A stretch of DNA of 59,614 nucleotides, taken from positions 1 to 59,614 of the forward strand of contig LJSY01000027.1 of assembly GCA_001314805.1 (NCBI GenBank), read 5' to 3'. The DNA comes from Rhodobacteraceae bacterium HLUCCO18. Its GTDB lineage: Bacteria; Pseudomonadota; Alphaproteobacteria; Rhodobacterales; Rhodobacteraceae. Of the stretch, positions 17,915 to 27,662 are shown one piece after another. The first letter of the stretch is position 1. Each line of letters begins with the position of its first letter. The notes under the pieces are model-generated. The model saw only the letters and a program-made list of their open reading frames with translations. It was not told where the DNA came from and made no database searches. Made by a program: the position numbers and the translations under genes.

Positions 17915-19942
17915 ATGACCGACGCCGCCAATCCGCTTCTGAAAGACTGGGACACGCCCTTCGGGCTTCCGCCCTTCGCCGAGATCGACGATGCCCAATT
18001 CGCGCCCGCGCTCGACGCCGCGCTGGACGAGGGGCGCGCCAATATCGCCGCGATCGCGGACAATCCCGCGCCGCCGAGCTTTGCCAACACGATCGAGGCG
18101 CTGGAACTGGCCGACGCTACGCTCGACCGGGTGGCGGGCGTGTTCTTCAATCTCGCCGGGTCGGATTCGAACCCTGCGCGCGAGGCGCTGCAGCGGGACT
18201 TCGCGCCCAAGTTCTCGGCCTATTCCTCGGAGATCACCAACAACGCTAGGCTCTTCGCCCGGATCGCCGATCTGTGGGAGCGCCGGGAGGATCTCGGGCT
18301 CAGCGACGAACAGATGCGCGTGCTTTACCTCACCCATCGCAGCTTCGTGCGGTCGGGTGCGGCGCTCGACGGCGCGGCGCGCGACCGGCTGACCGAGGTG
18401 AAGGGGCGTCTGGCCGTCCTTGGCACACAGTTCGCGCAGAACCTGCTGGCCGATGAACGCGACTGGTTCATGGAACTGGCCGAGACGGATCTGGAAGGAC
18501 TGCCGGATTTCGTCGTGGCCGCCGCCCGCGCCGCCGGGGAGGATAAGGGCACCGGGGGGCCGGTCGTCACGCTCTCGCGGTCGCTGATCGTGCCGTTCCT
18601 GCAATTCTCGCCCCGCCGGGACCTGCGGGAGGCCGCGCTGAAGGCCTGGGCCGCGCGCGGCGCCAATGGGGGCGAGACCGACAACCGGGAGATCGCCGCC
18701 GAGATCCTCGCGCTCAGGGCCGAGCGGGCGACGCTTCTCGGGTATGCCGATTTCGCCTCCTACAAGCTCGAGACCGAGATGGCGGGCAGCGCCGCGCGCG
18801 TGCGCGAGCTGCTGATGGCCGTCTGGGAGCCCGCCAAGCGCGCCGCCGACGCCGATGCCGCCGTGCTGGAAGAGATGATGCGCGCCGATGGCGTGAACGG
18901 TCCGCTGGAGCCATGGGACTGGCGCTACTACGCCGAGAAGCGTCGCCGCGCCGAGCACGACCTCGACGAGACCGAGCTGAAGCCCTTCTTCCAGCTCGAC
19001 GCGATGATCGGAGCCGCCTTCGACTGCGCGAACCGTCTCTTCGGTCTGGAATTCGCGCCGCTCGACGTCGATCTCTACCACCCCGACGCCCGCGCGTGGG
19101 AAGTCACGCGGGACGGGAATCATGTGGCCGTTTTCGTGGGCGACTACTTCGCGCGTGGCTCGAAGCGGTCGGGCGCGTGGTGTTCGGCCATGCGCAGCCA
19201 GAAGAAACTCGGCGGCGACGTGCGGCCCATCGTGGTCAATGTCTGCAACTTCGCCAAGGGCGATCCGGCGCTCCTGTCCTATGACGATGCGCGGACGCTG
19301 TTTCACGAGTTCGGCCATGCGCTGCACCAGATGCTGTCGGACGTGACCCATGGCTCGATCAGCGGGACGAGCGTGGCGCGGGACTTCGTGGAGTTGCCGA
19401 GCCAGCTCTACGAGCATTGGCTGGAAGTGCCGGAGGTCCTGCAGAAACACGCGCGGCACGCGCAAACGGGGGCGCCGATCCCGCAGGACATGCTTGACCG
19501 GCTTCTGGCCGCGCAGACCTACGACATGGGGTTCCAGACGGTGGAATACGTGGCCAGCGCGCTTGTCGATCTGGACTTTCACGAAGGCGCCGCGCCCGAG
19601 GACCCGATGGCGGCGCAGGCCGGGACGCTGGCGCGCATCGGCATGCCGCGGGCGATCGGGATGCGCCATGCCACGCCGCATTTCGCCCATGTTTTCGCCG
19701 GCGACGGCTATTCCAGCGGTTATTACAGCTACATGTGGTCCGAGGTCATGGATGCCGACGCCTTCGCCGCTTTCGAGGAGGCGGGGGATGCTTTCGACAA
19801 GGGGCTCGCGGACAAGCTGGAACGCCACATCCTGTCGGCGGGCGGATCGCGGGACGCGGCGGAGCTTTACACCGCGTTCCGGGGCCGCATGCCGGGGGTG
19901 GAGGCGCTTCTCAAGGGTCGGGGTCTGGATCGGGTGGCATAG
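17915..19942 (+). CDS. M3 family metallopeptidase, peptidyl-dipeptidase Dcp-like
   Basis: The 675-residue zinc peptidase of the thimet oligopeptidase (M3) family degrades short peptides. The zinc motif HEFGHALHQM (HExxH, His464 and His468) is intact, with the third ligand Glu expected in DFVELPSQLYEHW. The substrate loop HATPHFAHVFAGDGYSSGYYSYMWSEV is split here for length: HATPHFAH, then GYSSGYYSYMWSEV near residue 605. The N-terminal region resembles E. coli Dcp (carboxy-terminal dipeptidase) more than oligopeptidase A. No signal peptide is visible, so it is probably cytosolic. The 3' end overlaps the convergent acetyltransferase gene by 32 bases. Confidence 0.9.
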   Translation: MTDAANPLLKDWDTPFGLPPFAEIDDAQFAPALDAALDEGRANIAAIADNPAPPSFANTIEALELADATLDRVAGVFFNLAGSDSNPAREALQRDFAPKFSAYSSEITNNARLFARIADLWERREDLGLSDEQMRVLYLTHRSFVRSGAALDGAARDRLTEVKGRLAVLGTQFAQNLLADERDWFMELAETDLEGLPDFVVAAARAAGEDKGTGGPVVTLSRSLIVPFLQFSPRRDLREAALKAWAARGANGGETDNREIAAEILALRAERATLLGYADFASYKLETEMAGSAARVRELLMAVWEPAKRAADADAAVLEEMMRADGVNGPLEPWDWRYYAEKRRRAEHDLDETELKPFFQLDAMIGAAFDCANRLFGLEFAPLDVDLYHPDARAWEVTRDGNHVAVFVGDYFARGSKRSGAWCSAMRSQKKLGGDVRPIVVNVCNFAKGDPALLSYDDARTLFHEFGHALHQMLSDVTHGSISGTSVARDFVELPSQLYEHWLEVPEVLQKHARHAQTGAPIPQDMLDRLLAAQTYDMGFQTVEYVASALVDLDFHEGAAPEDPMAAQAGTLARIGMPRAIGMRHATPHFAHVFAGDGYSSGYYSYMWSEVMDADAFAAFEEAGDAFDKGLADKLERHILSAGGSRDAAELYTAFRGRMPGVEALLKGRGLDRVA

Positions 19943-20549
19943 CGTCGGGCACAAGGCTCATCCGCGCCATCATGTCGGCCCGGCGCATCGCATCGCCGGC
20001 AGGCGTCGCAGGGTAGTCGCCGGGGTCATCATGCACCTCCAGGATCATCTGATGCACCGAAGGGTCCGGCCCGGGCTCGCGCCGCGCGTCCAGCCCGTCG
20101 AGAAGCGACAGCATCCCCCGGTTGGAGCGCATCACGTAGCCCAGAAGCCGGTCGATCCCGTTGTGGCAGGCCACCCGCGCCAGCACCCCGAGCAGGAGAC
20201 TGCCAAGCCCGCGCCGCTGGTAGCGGTCCACCACGGTCAGCGCGAATTCGGCCCTGCGCGGGTCGTCCGGCAGGCGCACGAAACGGGCCGTACCCGCCGG
20301 GTCGAGCCCGCCGTCTTCCATGGGAACCGCCGCGCCGATGGCGACGTGGTCGCGGTCGTTCGGGCTGGTGAAGGCTGTCACCTGCGCCTCGCTCAGTTGT
20401 GCGATACCGCCGAAAAAGCGGGACGTGCGCGAGGCGTCGGACATATGGTCGAAGCCCAGGCGCAACAGGTCCGCATCCCCGGGCGCGACCTCGCGGATGA
20501 GGATCGGGGTTCCGTCCGGCAGGCTGGTGTGTATGGGCCGCAGGATCAT
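19911..20549 (-). CDS. GNAT family N-acetyltransferase
   Basis: This 212-residue GNAT-fold protein has ILIREVAPGDADLL at the N-terminus and the acetyl-CoA-binding block VVDRYQRRGLGSLLLGVLARVA (the Q/R-x-x-G-x-G/A loop) in the middle. The overall pattern, with FFGGIAQLSEAQV, matches acetyltransferases related to the C-terminal domain of Pat-type protein acetyltransferases. The acceptor is unknown. The tail is rich in Asp-Pro and overlaps the end of the M3 peptidase gene. Confidence 0.82.
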   Translation of the reverse strand: MILRPIHTSLPDGTPILIREVAPGDADLLRLGFDHMSDASRTSRFFGGIAQLSEAQVTAFTSPNDRDHVAIGAAVPMEDGGLDPAGTARFVRLPDDPRRAEFALTVVDRYQRRGLGSLLLGVLARVACHNGIDRLLGYVMRSNRGMLSLLDGLDARREPGPDPSVHQMILEVHDDPGDYPATPAGDAMRRADMMARMSLVPDAMPPDPDPDP

Positions 20550-20610
20550 GTGGGGCGCGTCCCTGGTGGAGCCACCGTCACCTCACAGTGTAACGCGGTT
20601 CCTCGGGATG

Positions 20611-21282
20611 TCAGTCGAAGACTTCGCCTGGCTCCACGCCCCAGAGCGCGCGGGGATCGACCCAGCCGCGATAGCCGCCGGTTTCCATAAGGCACCAGTC
20701 GGGGCGGCATTCCCTGAGCCGTCCGATCACGCCGAGCTCGGCGCGGGCGCGCACCGGGCTAGAGGCATCCGGTCGGCTGTGGAGCGGCAGCATGTCGGCC
20801 TCGACGATGGCCGTGCGCACGCCCGACAGGAGCGAGTAATGCATCCAGCCGCCGACGCCGTCGCGGTCGACGACGCGCCGCCAATGCCCGTGTTCGGCCA
20901 CGATCATCACCGGCATGCCGCGCCGGGTGAAGACCCAGTCGATCCGATGGCTGCGCGACGGGCCACGCCTTGCGTTGCCCTCCGACGCGGCCATTGAGAC
21001 ATAGCGCGGCAGGGCGAAGCCGGTGACCGACCCGCGGCGTTCGGGGGCCGTTACGGCCGTTTCCTCGGGGAGAGTTGCGGCGGTCCGCTCCGAAGCTGCC
21101 TGGCGGGCCAGAGCGGGCAGGCTGCGCGCCATGTCGGCACGGGCGACGTCCATTTCGGCCGCCTCCGCGTCGCGCGGGCCCATCGGCTCCGCCGTTGCCA
21201 GCGTCCAGAACAGGAGCGACGCCCCCGCTATGGCCGGAAGGGCCCGTTTGAGCGTTCTGATCAGATCGCTGCTCACTCTCAA
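20611..21282 (-). CDS. Exported SH3-domain protein
   Basis: The 223-residue protein has a membrane-spanning or signal segment near residues 14-31 (ALPAIAGASLLFWTLATAEP), a low-complexity Ala/Glu linker, then two bacterial SH3-like (SH3_4/SH3_3) units. The first spans YVSMAASEGNARRGPSRSHR to WRRVVDRDGVGGWMHYSLLSG. The second spans MLPLHSRPDASSPVRARAEL to WCLMETGGYRGWVDPRALWG. Such proteins are thought to bind the cell wall or to assist hydrolases in the periplasm. No enzymatic domain is present. It is divergent from the dehydrogenase gene. Confidence 0.8.
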   Translation of the reverse strand: MRVSSDLIRTLKRALPAIAGASLLFWTLATAEPMGPRDAEAAEMDVARADMARSLPALARQAASERTAATLPEETAVTAPERRGSVTGFALPRYVSMAASEGNARRGPSRSHRIDWVFTRRGMPVMIVAEHGHWRRVVDRDGVGGWMHYSLLSGVRTAIVEADMLPLHSRPDASSPVRARAELGVIGRLRECRPDWCLMETGGYRGWVDPRALWGVEPGEVFD

Positions 21283-21434
21283 TGCCTCGATCGCCTTGCC
21301 CCCGCTGACCCGTCTGGGCAGGTCTTGCGGCGCATGCGGTTATTGTCGCGGGCCGGATGGTCGTTCTTGCGTGCTACCGGCGGATGCGAGAGTGTCACGA
21401 CGCGAGATGGAAGGCCAGCGAAGGAACGCGTCAC

Positions 21435-22421
21435 ATGGCAGGTGAGCGGTTGAGTGTTGTCGTAACGCGACGGTTGCCCGAGGCCGTGGAGACGCGGATG
21501 AAGGAGCTGTTCGACGTCGAGTTGAACGAGGCAGACATGCCGATGAGCAAACCGGAACTCGTCAGCGCGATGAACCGCGCCGATATTCTGGTGCCCTGCA
21601 TCGCCGACCGGATCGACGCGGGCATGCTGGCACAGGCGGGCGACCGGCTGAAGCTCATTGCGAATTACGGGGCGGGCGTGGATCATATCGACGTGTCCAC
21701 GGCGCGGCAGAGGGGGATCCTCGTCTCCAACACGCCCGGCGTGATGACCGATGATACCGCCGACATGGTCATGGCGCTGATCCTCAGCGTCCTGCGCCGC
21801 GTGCCCGAAGGCATGGCGGTGATGCAGGAGGGCAACTGGGCGGGCTGGGCGCCCACGGCCTTCATGGGCGGGCGCGTCGGCGGCCGGCGGCTGGGCATCC
21901 TCGGCATGGGCCGGATCGGACAGGCCGTGGCCCGGCGCGCGCAGGCCTTCGGGATGCAGGTCCATTACCACAACCGCCGGCGGCTCCACCCCGACACCGA
22001 GGCCGAGTTCGAGGCCACCTACTGGGAAAGCCTCGACCAGATGATCGCGCGCATGGACGTGATTTCCGTCAACTGTCCGCACACGCCCTCGACCTTTCAC
22101 CTGATGAACGCGCGGCGGCTGAAGCTGATGAAGAAAGACGCGGTGATCGTGAATACCTCGCGCGGCGAGGTGATCGACGAGAACGCGCTGACCAGGATGC
22201 TGCGCAGCGGAGAGATCGCGGGGGCGGGCCTCGACGTGTTCGAGAAGGGCCGCGAGGTGAACCCCCGCCTGCGCGAGCTGCCGAACGTGGTTCTGCTGCC
22301 GCATATGGGCTCGGCCACGCGGGAGGGCCGCGCCGAGATGGGCGAGAAGGTCATCATCAACATCAAGACCTTCGCCGACGGGCACCGGCCGCCGGACATG
22401 GTCGTGCCCGCGATGCTCTAG
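21435..22421 (+). CDS. NAD(P)-dependent 2-hydroxyacid dehydrogenase (glyoxylate/hydroxypyruvate reductase type)
   Basis: This 328-residue D-isomer-specific dehydrogenase starts at the ATG at 21435 (MAGERLSVVVTRRLPEAVE), preceded by GAAGGA. The nucleotide motif LGILGMGRIGQAVARRA lies near residue 154. The catalytic Arg lies in VNTSRGEVIDE, the Glu follows about 30 residues later, and the His lies in LLPHMGSATREGR. The substrate is probably glyoxylate, hydroxypyruvate or D-glycerate. The next gene encodes a dimethylglycine/sarcosine-dehydrogenase relative, which would fit one-carbon or glycine metabolism, but the link is by position only. Confidence 0.88.
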   Translation: MAGERLSVVVTRRLPEAVETRMKELFDVELNEADMPMSKPELVSAMNRADILVPCIADRIDAGMLAQAGDRLKLIANYGAGVDHIDVSTARQRGILVSNTPGVMTDDTADMVMALILSVLRRVPEGMAVMQEGNWAGWAPTAFMGGRVGGRRLGILGMGRIGQAVARRAQAFGMQVHYHNRRRLHPDTEAEFEATYWESLDQMIARMDVISVNCPHTPSTFHLMNARRLKLMKKDAVIVNTSRGEVIDENALTRMLRSGEIAGAGLDVFEKGREVNPRLRELPNVVLLPHMGSATREGRAEMGEKVIINIKTFADGHRPPDMVVPAML

Positions 22422-22624
22422 GGGCGTACGCATCTCCTCCCGCCCCCTTCGGGAGCGCTCGTCGCTGCGTGGTGCCTCCGGCGGGGAATATTTGAAACCA
22501 GAGGAAGAAGGGCGCCTTTTTTGGGGATGTCGCTTTCGCGCCGGATTGCGTCGGGTGGGCGAGGCGGCACAGGCCGCGCTCGGGCAGGTAGGGGCAGCGC
22601 AGATTTCGAGCGGAGCGTTCGTCC
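22422..22624. other. 203-base intergenic region, mainly repeat
   Basis: This stretch separates the dehydrogenase from the disrupted flavoprotein gene. Besides copy D of the dispersed repeat (22472-22510) and a related segment (CTTCGGGAGCGCTCGTCG near 22448-22465), it holds a T-rich run after GGCGCC near 22515. I see no gene or clear promoter in it. Confidence 0.5.
22472..22510 (+). repeat. Dispersed repeat, copy D (intergenic)
   Basis: GTGCCTCCGGCGGGGAATAT followed by TTGAAACCAGAGGAAG. Twenty bases (22488-22507) are the exact reverse complement of 51822-51841, which lies inside nrdJ. The flanking CCTCCGGCGGGG stretch also matches copy F at 28887-28900. Confidence 0.75.
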
Positions 22625-25058
22625 ATGAAGACCCATGTCAAAGCCCTTGTCGTCGGCGGCGGTGCCGTCGGCACCTCGATCGCCTATCACCTCGCGCGGG
22701 CGGGCTGGGACGACGTGATGCTGCTCGAGCGCGACGAGCCATATCCACGACTACTCCGTCAGGTTCTACAAGACGCTGGAGGAGGAGACGGGGCTGAACG
22801 CCGGTTTCTACGTGGTGGGCAACCTGCGCATGGCGCAGACCGATGCCCGCATGGACGAATACATGCTCTATGCGTCGACCGCCGAGACGGTGGGCATCCC
22901 GTTCGAGTGGATGACGCCAGACCAGATCCGGGAGCGTTGGCCGCTGGTGCGGACCGAGGACCTGAAGGGTGCGATCTATCATCCGACGGACGGCTACATA
23001 AACCCGGCCGATGTCACCATGGCCATGGCCAAGGGTGCCCGCCAGCGCGGTGTCGCGATTGAGCGGAAATGGCAGGTCGACGGCTATGAATGGACCGGGT
23101 CGGAGTGGCGGGTCACCTGCACCAAGATGGTGGAGAAGGGCGGCAACCTCGTGGCTTCCGAGGAACAGGTCGTCGTGACCGCGGAGCATGTCGTCACCGC
23201 CACCGGCAACCATGCGCAGCGCACCGCGCGCCTGCTGGGGATCAAGAGCCCTGCCATTCCGGTGGAACATCAGTTCATCGTGACCGAGCCCGACCCCGCG
23301 CTGGTCGAGTGGCGCAAGTCCAACCCCGAGCACCCGGTCCTGCGCGATGCCGACGCCAAGTGGTACGTCCGCGAGGAGCGCGGCGGCTGGATCCTCGGCC
23401 CCTACGAGCACGGCGCGCCCGCGCGGTTCCTCTACGAGGTGCCCGAGACGTTCCGCGCCGACCTCTTCCCACTCGATCTGGAACGGATCGAGGAGGAATA
23501 CATGTCGATGATCCACCGGATTCCGTCCTCGGAGACGGTGGGTCTGAAGGACGATTACAACGGTCCGATCTGTTACACGCCGGATGGCAACCCGCTGGTG
23601 GGACCCGCGCCGGGCCTGCGCAACATGTGGCTGGCCGAAGGCTTCTCCTTCGGGATCACGGCGGCTGGAGGTACCGGATACTACCTCGCTCAGTTGATGG
23701 TCGAGGGCGAGGCCGAGATCGACATGGGCTCTCTCGACCCCCGGCGCTACGGCAACTGGATGACGACGGAATACGGTGCGCGCAAGAACGAGGAGGCGTA
23801 TGCCCACGTCTACATCCTGCACCACCCCGACGAGGAGCGGGAGGCCTGCCGCCCGCTGAGGACCGCGCCCGCCTATGACCGCCAGAAGGCGGCGGGCGCG
23901 CAGTTCGGGCAAGTGAACGGCTGGGAACGGCCGAATTATTACGGACCCGAGGACGCGCCCGAGAGCTTCGATCATGACGCGCGGTCCTTCCGGCGCGGAG
24001 GCTGGTGGGAGTATGCCAAGGCAGAGGCGGAAGCGATCCGGACGGGCGTCGGTCTCATCGACGCGACGGCCTTCACCAAGCATCTGCTGCGAGGGCCGGG
24101 TGCCACGGCCTTCCTGGACCACTTCACGTGCAACAAGCTGCCGAAGGTGGGGCGGATCAACCTGACCTACGCGCTGACCAGCCACGGCACGACGCGGACG
24201 GAATACACCATCGTGCGGCTCAAGGAGAACGAATACTACCTCGTCTCGGCCGGGGCGTGGACCGCCTATGACGCGGATTTCCTGATGAAATCGGCCGAGG
24301 ATTTCATGGCGGCCGGTGGTGGTCACGTGGATATCCATGACGTCACCACGCAATGGGGCGTCTTCGCCATCGCGGGGCCGAAGTCGCGCGACGTCCTGCG
24401 CGAGATCGTCAAGGATGCGGACCCTGACACGGCGCTGGGCAACAAGCGCTTCCCGTGGCTCTCGATGCGCGAGATCGAGCTGGGCATGTGCCCCGTGCGC
24501 GCGATCCGGGTGGCCTATACCGGGGAGCTGGGCTGGGAGCTTCACCACCCGATCGAGATGCAGAATTACCTGTGGGATCAGCTGATGGCGGCCGGTGCGC
24601 CGCATGGGCTGAAGCTGGTCGGTGCGCGGGCGCAGAACTGGCTGAGGCAGGAGAAATCCTACCGCGCGTTCGGCACGGAACTGGGCCGCGATGCCACGCC
24701 GCTCGAGGCCGGGCTCGACCGGTTCGTGGACCTCTCCAAGGAGTTCCACGGCAAGGAGCGCATGGTCGCGACCGGCGTCCGGTTCAAATGCGTGACCGTG
24801 CTGATCGACGGGCCGAACGATGCCGACCCCTGGGGGCGCGAGGCGCTTTATGCAGGCGACACCAAGGTGGGCCGACTGACCTCGGGCGGCTACTCGGTGC
24901 ATTTCGGCAAGCAGATCGGCATGGGCTATGTCGCGCCGGAGCATGCCGGGGTGGGCACGAAGCTCAAGCTGCGCATGTTCCGCGGGCTCCATGACGCCGA
25001 AGTCGTGGAAGACAGCCCCTACGATCCGCAGAACGCCGCGATCCGCGTGGACGGGTGA
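22625..25058 (+). pseudogene. Dimethylglycine/sarcosine dehydrogenase-like FAD-dependent oxidoreductase, disrupted by a deletion frameshift
   Basis: The intact family has a DAO-type FAD domain followed by folate-binding GcvT domains and oxidises N-methylated glycines. Here the first 38 codons (MKTHVKALVVGGGAVGTSIA... LLERDE, FAD dinucleotide motif) are in one frame. After 22738 the sequence resumes in another frame as HIHDYSVRFYKTLEEETGLN and stays open for about 770 codons. From family knowledge about 23 residues, including the TSGSTWHAAGL motif with the His that covalently binds FAD, are absent. With one leftover base this implies a deletion near 68 bases. The C-terminal GcvT-like part (VAYTGELGWELHHPIEMQNY, RQEKSYRAFGTELGRDATPL) is complete. 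Either a true pseudogene or an assembly error. Confidence 0.85.
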
Positions 25059-25090
25059 GGCGTTGGCTCGCCGATCGCTCCGGTCGGGGG

Positions 25091-26893
25091 CTAGGATGCG
25101 GCCTCGATCAGCGCGGTCATTGCCGGGTTGTCGGTCTCCCGCGCCTCGGCGAAGACCTCCGCGGCGTGCTTGTAGGCCATTTCGTAGAAAAGCCTGTGCT
25201 GTGACCACGCGAGAAACCCGGCGCCGCTGAGGCCCGGGGGACGGATCATCATGTCGGTCGGCAGAAGCGCCTTGAGCATGTCGCCCTGACCGACGAGGAG
25301 CGAGCGCATCACCGTCGAGATCAGCCCGGGCGCACGCGGCGCGCCCTTTGCGAACGGCAGGACCGAGCGTTTCAGAAGCTCGGCCCGGCCGGGTAGGCTG
25401 GCGTAATCCACATGGTAGACGCGGCCCGTCTCCTTCTGGACGTTGACCACCACGTTCGGCCCAGTCTTGAGCCGGTGCATCGTGCGAAACGGCATGTTGT
25501 CGATGCAGCCGCCATCGACCAGCATCTTGCCCCCGGAGGTGAAGAAGGGCGGCAGGATGCCCGGGATCGCCGAGGAAGCGCGCACCGCTTCCCAGAGCGG
25601 GCCGGTCCTCAGTTCGGTGAGTGTCATGGACGACAGGTCCGCCGCCACCGCGTAGAAGGGCAGCCACAGGTCCTCGATCGGCCCGTCGCCGTAATGCTGG
25701 AACAGGGAGGCGTCGAGCACCTTGTGATCCAGAAACGCGTATCTGGGCACGGTCACGCGGCGCATGGCGCCCGAGCGCACGAAGATGTCCTCGACCCTCG
25801 GTCCGATCTCTTCGGCGGGCACGCCAAGCGCGATGGCGCCGGCCATGGCGGAACCGACGGACGTGCCGCCCACGATGTCGATGGGAATGCCCAGATCCCG
25901 GATCGCCCGCCAGACGCCCACATGGGCGACCCCGAAGGCGCCGCCGCCCGACAGAACCATGCCCGTGGCCCGACCCGTCAGGAACCGGGCAAGCCGGGCG
26001 ATGTCCGCGCCGTCTTCGGTCAGCGCCACATGATGATGCAGGAAGACCGGACGCGAAGCCAGCCACTGCGCGGTGCCGCTGGCACGCTGCATCCGATGCG
26101 GATGGATGAGCACGAGCCGCCGCTGGTTTTCCGGGATCAGCTCCAGCGCGAGGCTCTCGAACTCCGACGGCGGCGCATGGCGGTGCGCCTGCGCCACGAA
26201 GATCACGTGATCGGCCTGGCGCAGCACGGTGCGCGACCACGCGCCGGCCTCGGCTCCGGCCACGAAAAGGACCGTCCCGGCCTCGCGTTCCTGCGCGTTC
26301 AGCCAGGCCAGTGCCGCGTCGCTCTCGGGGTCGGCCGTCGCGCCGAGCGCCTCGCGGAACGCGGCCTCGGTGACGAGGCGCACGCCGCGCGGCCCGGTCA
26401 TGGCCCCGGCGAGATCCGGAGCGAAGCGCGCGGGCAGGGGCGCGCCCGCCGACGGCACCAGACAGAGCGTCCGCGCCTTGGGGCGGCCGGGATCGGGGAC
26501 GACGCGCGCCGATGTCTCGGCCAGCCGTCCGGCCAGTTCCGACGCGATGGCCTGCTGCAGCCCCGGTGTGGTCGCGCAGAGCAGATTGTAGGCGCATCGG
26601 TCGATCCGCAGGACGACCGAGCGGCGCGCCGCGATCACGTCGGCGGTGCGCGCACGGCCGGTCAGAAAGGCGATCTCGCCGATCACGCTGCCCGCGCCGA
26701 TCTCGGCCAGAAGGACGCCGTCGCGCTCCACCGTGAAGTGGCCCGTCTCGACGAGATACAGCTCGTCGGCGCCGCTGCCCTCAGCGATCAGCCGCGTGCC
26801 ACGGGCCACGGTTTCCCGCTCGAGGCGCTCCAGCGCGGGGCCCTCGAGGATCTGGAACAACCCGCTGGTCGCCTCGGTTTGGTCTGCGCTCAT
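25091..26893 (-). CDS. Cyclic-nucleotide-binding domain / patatin-like phospholipase
   Basis: The 600-residue protein combines a regulatory and a lipase domain. Residues about 10-130 form a CNB domain (LVETGHFTVERDGVLLAEIG, GSVIGEIAFLTGRARTADV, the phosphate-binding cassette). Residues about 310-480 form a patatin domain with oxyanion loop SGGGAFGVAHVG, nucleophile Ser in GTSVG (near 344) and catalytic Asp in VDGGCIDNMP. The middle part resembles the inter-domain region of NTE/RssA-type proteins. It probably hydrolyses membrane phospholipids or lysophospholipids under nucleotide control. The ligand cannot be told from sequence. It converges on the disrupted flavoprotein gene. Confidence 0.87.
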   Translation of the reverse strand: MSADQTEATSGLFQILEGPALERLERETVARGTRLIAEGSGADELYLVETGHFTVERDGVLLAEIGAGSVIGEIAFLTGRARTADVIAARRSVVLRIDRCAYNLLCATTPGLQQAIASELAGRLAETSARVVPDPGRPKARTLCLVPSAGAPLPARFAPDLAGAMTGPRGVRLVTEAAFREALGATADPESDAALAWLNAQEREAGTVLFVAGAEAGAWSRTVLRQADHVIFVAQAHRHAPPSEFESLALELIPENQRRLVLIHPHRMQRASGTAQWLASRPVFLHHHVALTEDGADIARLARFLTGRATGMVLSGGGAFGVAHVGVWRAIRDLGIPIDIVGGTSVGSAMAGAIALGVPAEEIGPRVEDIFVRSGAMRRVTVPRYAFLDHKVLDASLFQHYGDGPIEDLWLPFYAVAADLSSMTLTELRTGPLWEAVRASSAIPGILPPFFTSGGKMLVDGGCIDNMPFRTMHRLKTGPNVVVNVQKETGRVYHVDYASLPGRAELLKRSVLPFAKGAPRAPGLISTVMRSLLVGQGDMLKALLPTDMMIRPPGLSGAGFLAWSQHRLFYEMAYKHAAEVFAEARETDNPAMTALIEAAS

Positions 26894-26970
26894 CGATGCC
26901 CCCTTGCCCCCCTTGCATAATGCCCCGGAGGCCAGATTAGCGACCCCGTGAGGGGTTCGGCCAGCACTGT

Positions 26971-27627
26971 CTATGGTGTTTCGGGTGACCCGACGCCATC
27001 AGGGCGCTTTTCGAAGGCAAGGAGGAGGTTGTTGGCCGGCATCCGGACGGTCTCGACATGGCTCAGGCCGTGCCGGACGGCGGTGGCGACCACATCCACC
27101 ACGTCCTTGTAGCCGATCCCGGTATCCCGGCGCGTGAGTTCGGCGTGAAAGGGGGCGTCGCCGACGCTCGTGGCCTCGCCATCGCGCAGAAACGGACCGT
27201 AGAGCACGGCGACCCCGCCCGGTGCGAGGACCTCGGCGATCCCCTCCAGCGCGGCCTGCATCGCGGGCGCCGTGATCAGGTGCAGGAGGTTCACGACGAC
27301 GACCAGATCGGCCGGCGCCTCGTCCCGCGCCCAGCCGGGTTGCGAGACATCGAGCGCGCGCGGCGCGTCGATATTGGCGCTGCCCTCGGCGGCGATCCAC
27401 GCGGCGACGGAGGCGCGCTGCGCCGGGTCGGGATCGGTCGGCTGCCAGCGCAGCCCCGGCAGGGCGGAGGCGAAGCGGATGACATGCTCCCCGCTGCCCG
27501 ACGCGATCTCGAGCGCGCGCCCGCTGGCGGGGGCGAGCCGCGCAAGCTCTTGCGCGATCGCGTCGCGGTTGCGCAGTGCCGCGGGGGCGGAACGGCGCGG
27601 GTCGCCTTCGGATGGTGAGGATGTCAT
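26971..27627 (-). CDS. DUF938 family SAM-dependent methyltransferase-like protein
   Basis: The 218-residue protein starts at an ATG at 27627 preceded by CCGGAGGC. A longer upstream frame lacks homologous sequence. It opens with DPRRSAPAALRNRDAIAQEL and contains LEIASGSGEHVIRFASALPGL, a SAM-binding motif I of the DUF938 family, followed by ADLVVVVNLLHLI and VLYGPFLRDGEATS. DUF938 proteins have a methyltransferase fold but no defined substrate. It lies 35 bases after the flavoprotein at 27663-28769 and is probably co-transcribed with it. Confidence 0.87.
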   Translation of the reverse strand: MTSSPSEGDPRRSAPAALRNRDAIAQELARLAPASGRALEIASGSGEHVIRFASALPGLRWQPTDPDPAQRASVAAWIAAEGSANIDAPRALDVSQPGWARDEAPADLVVVVNLLHLITAPAMQAALEGIAEVLAPGGVAVLYGPFLRDGEATSVGDAPFHAELTRRDTGIGYKDVVDVVATAVRHGLSHVETVRMPANNLLLAFEKRPDGVGSPETP

Positions 27628-27662
27628 GGCTCTGCCTCCGGCATGATGCGTCCCGGACCGCG

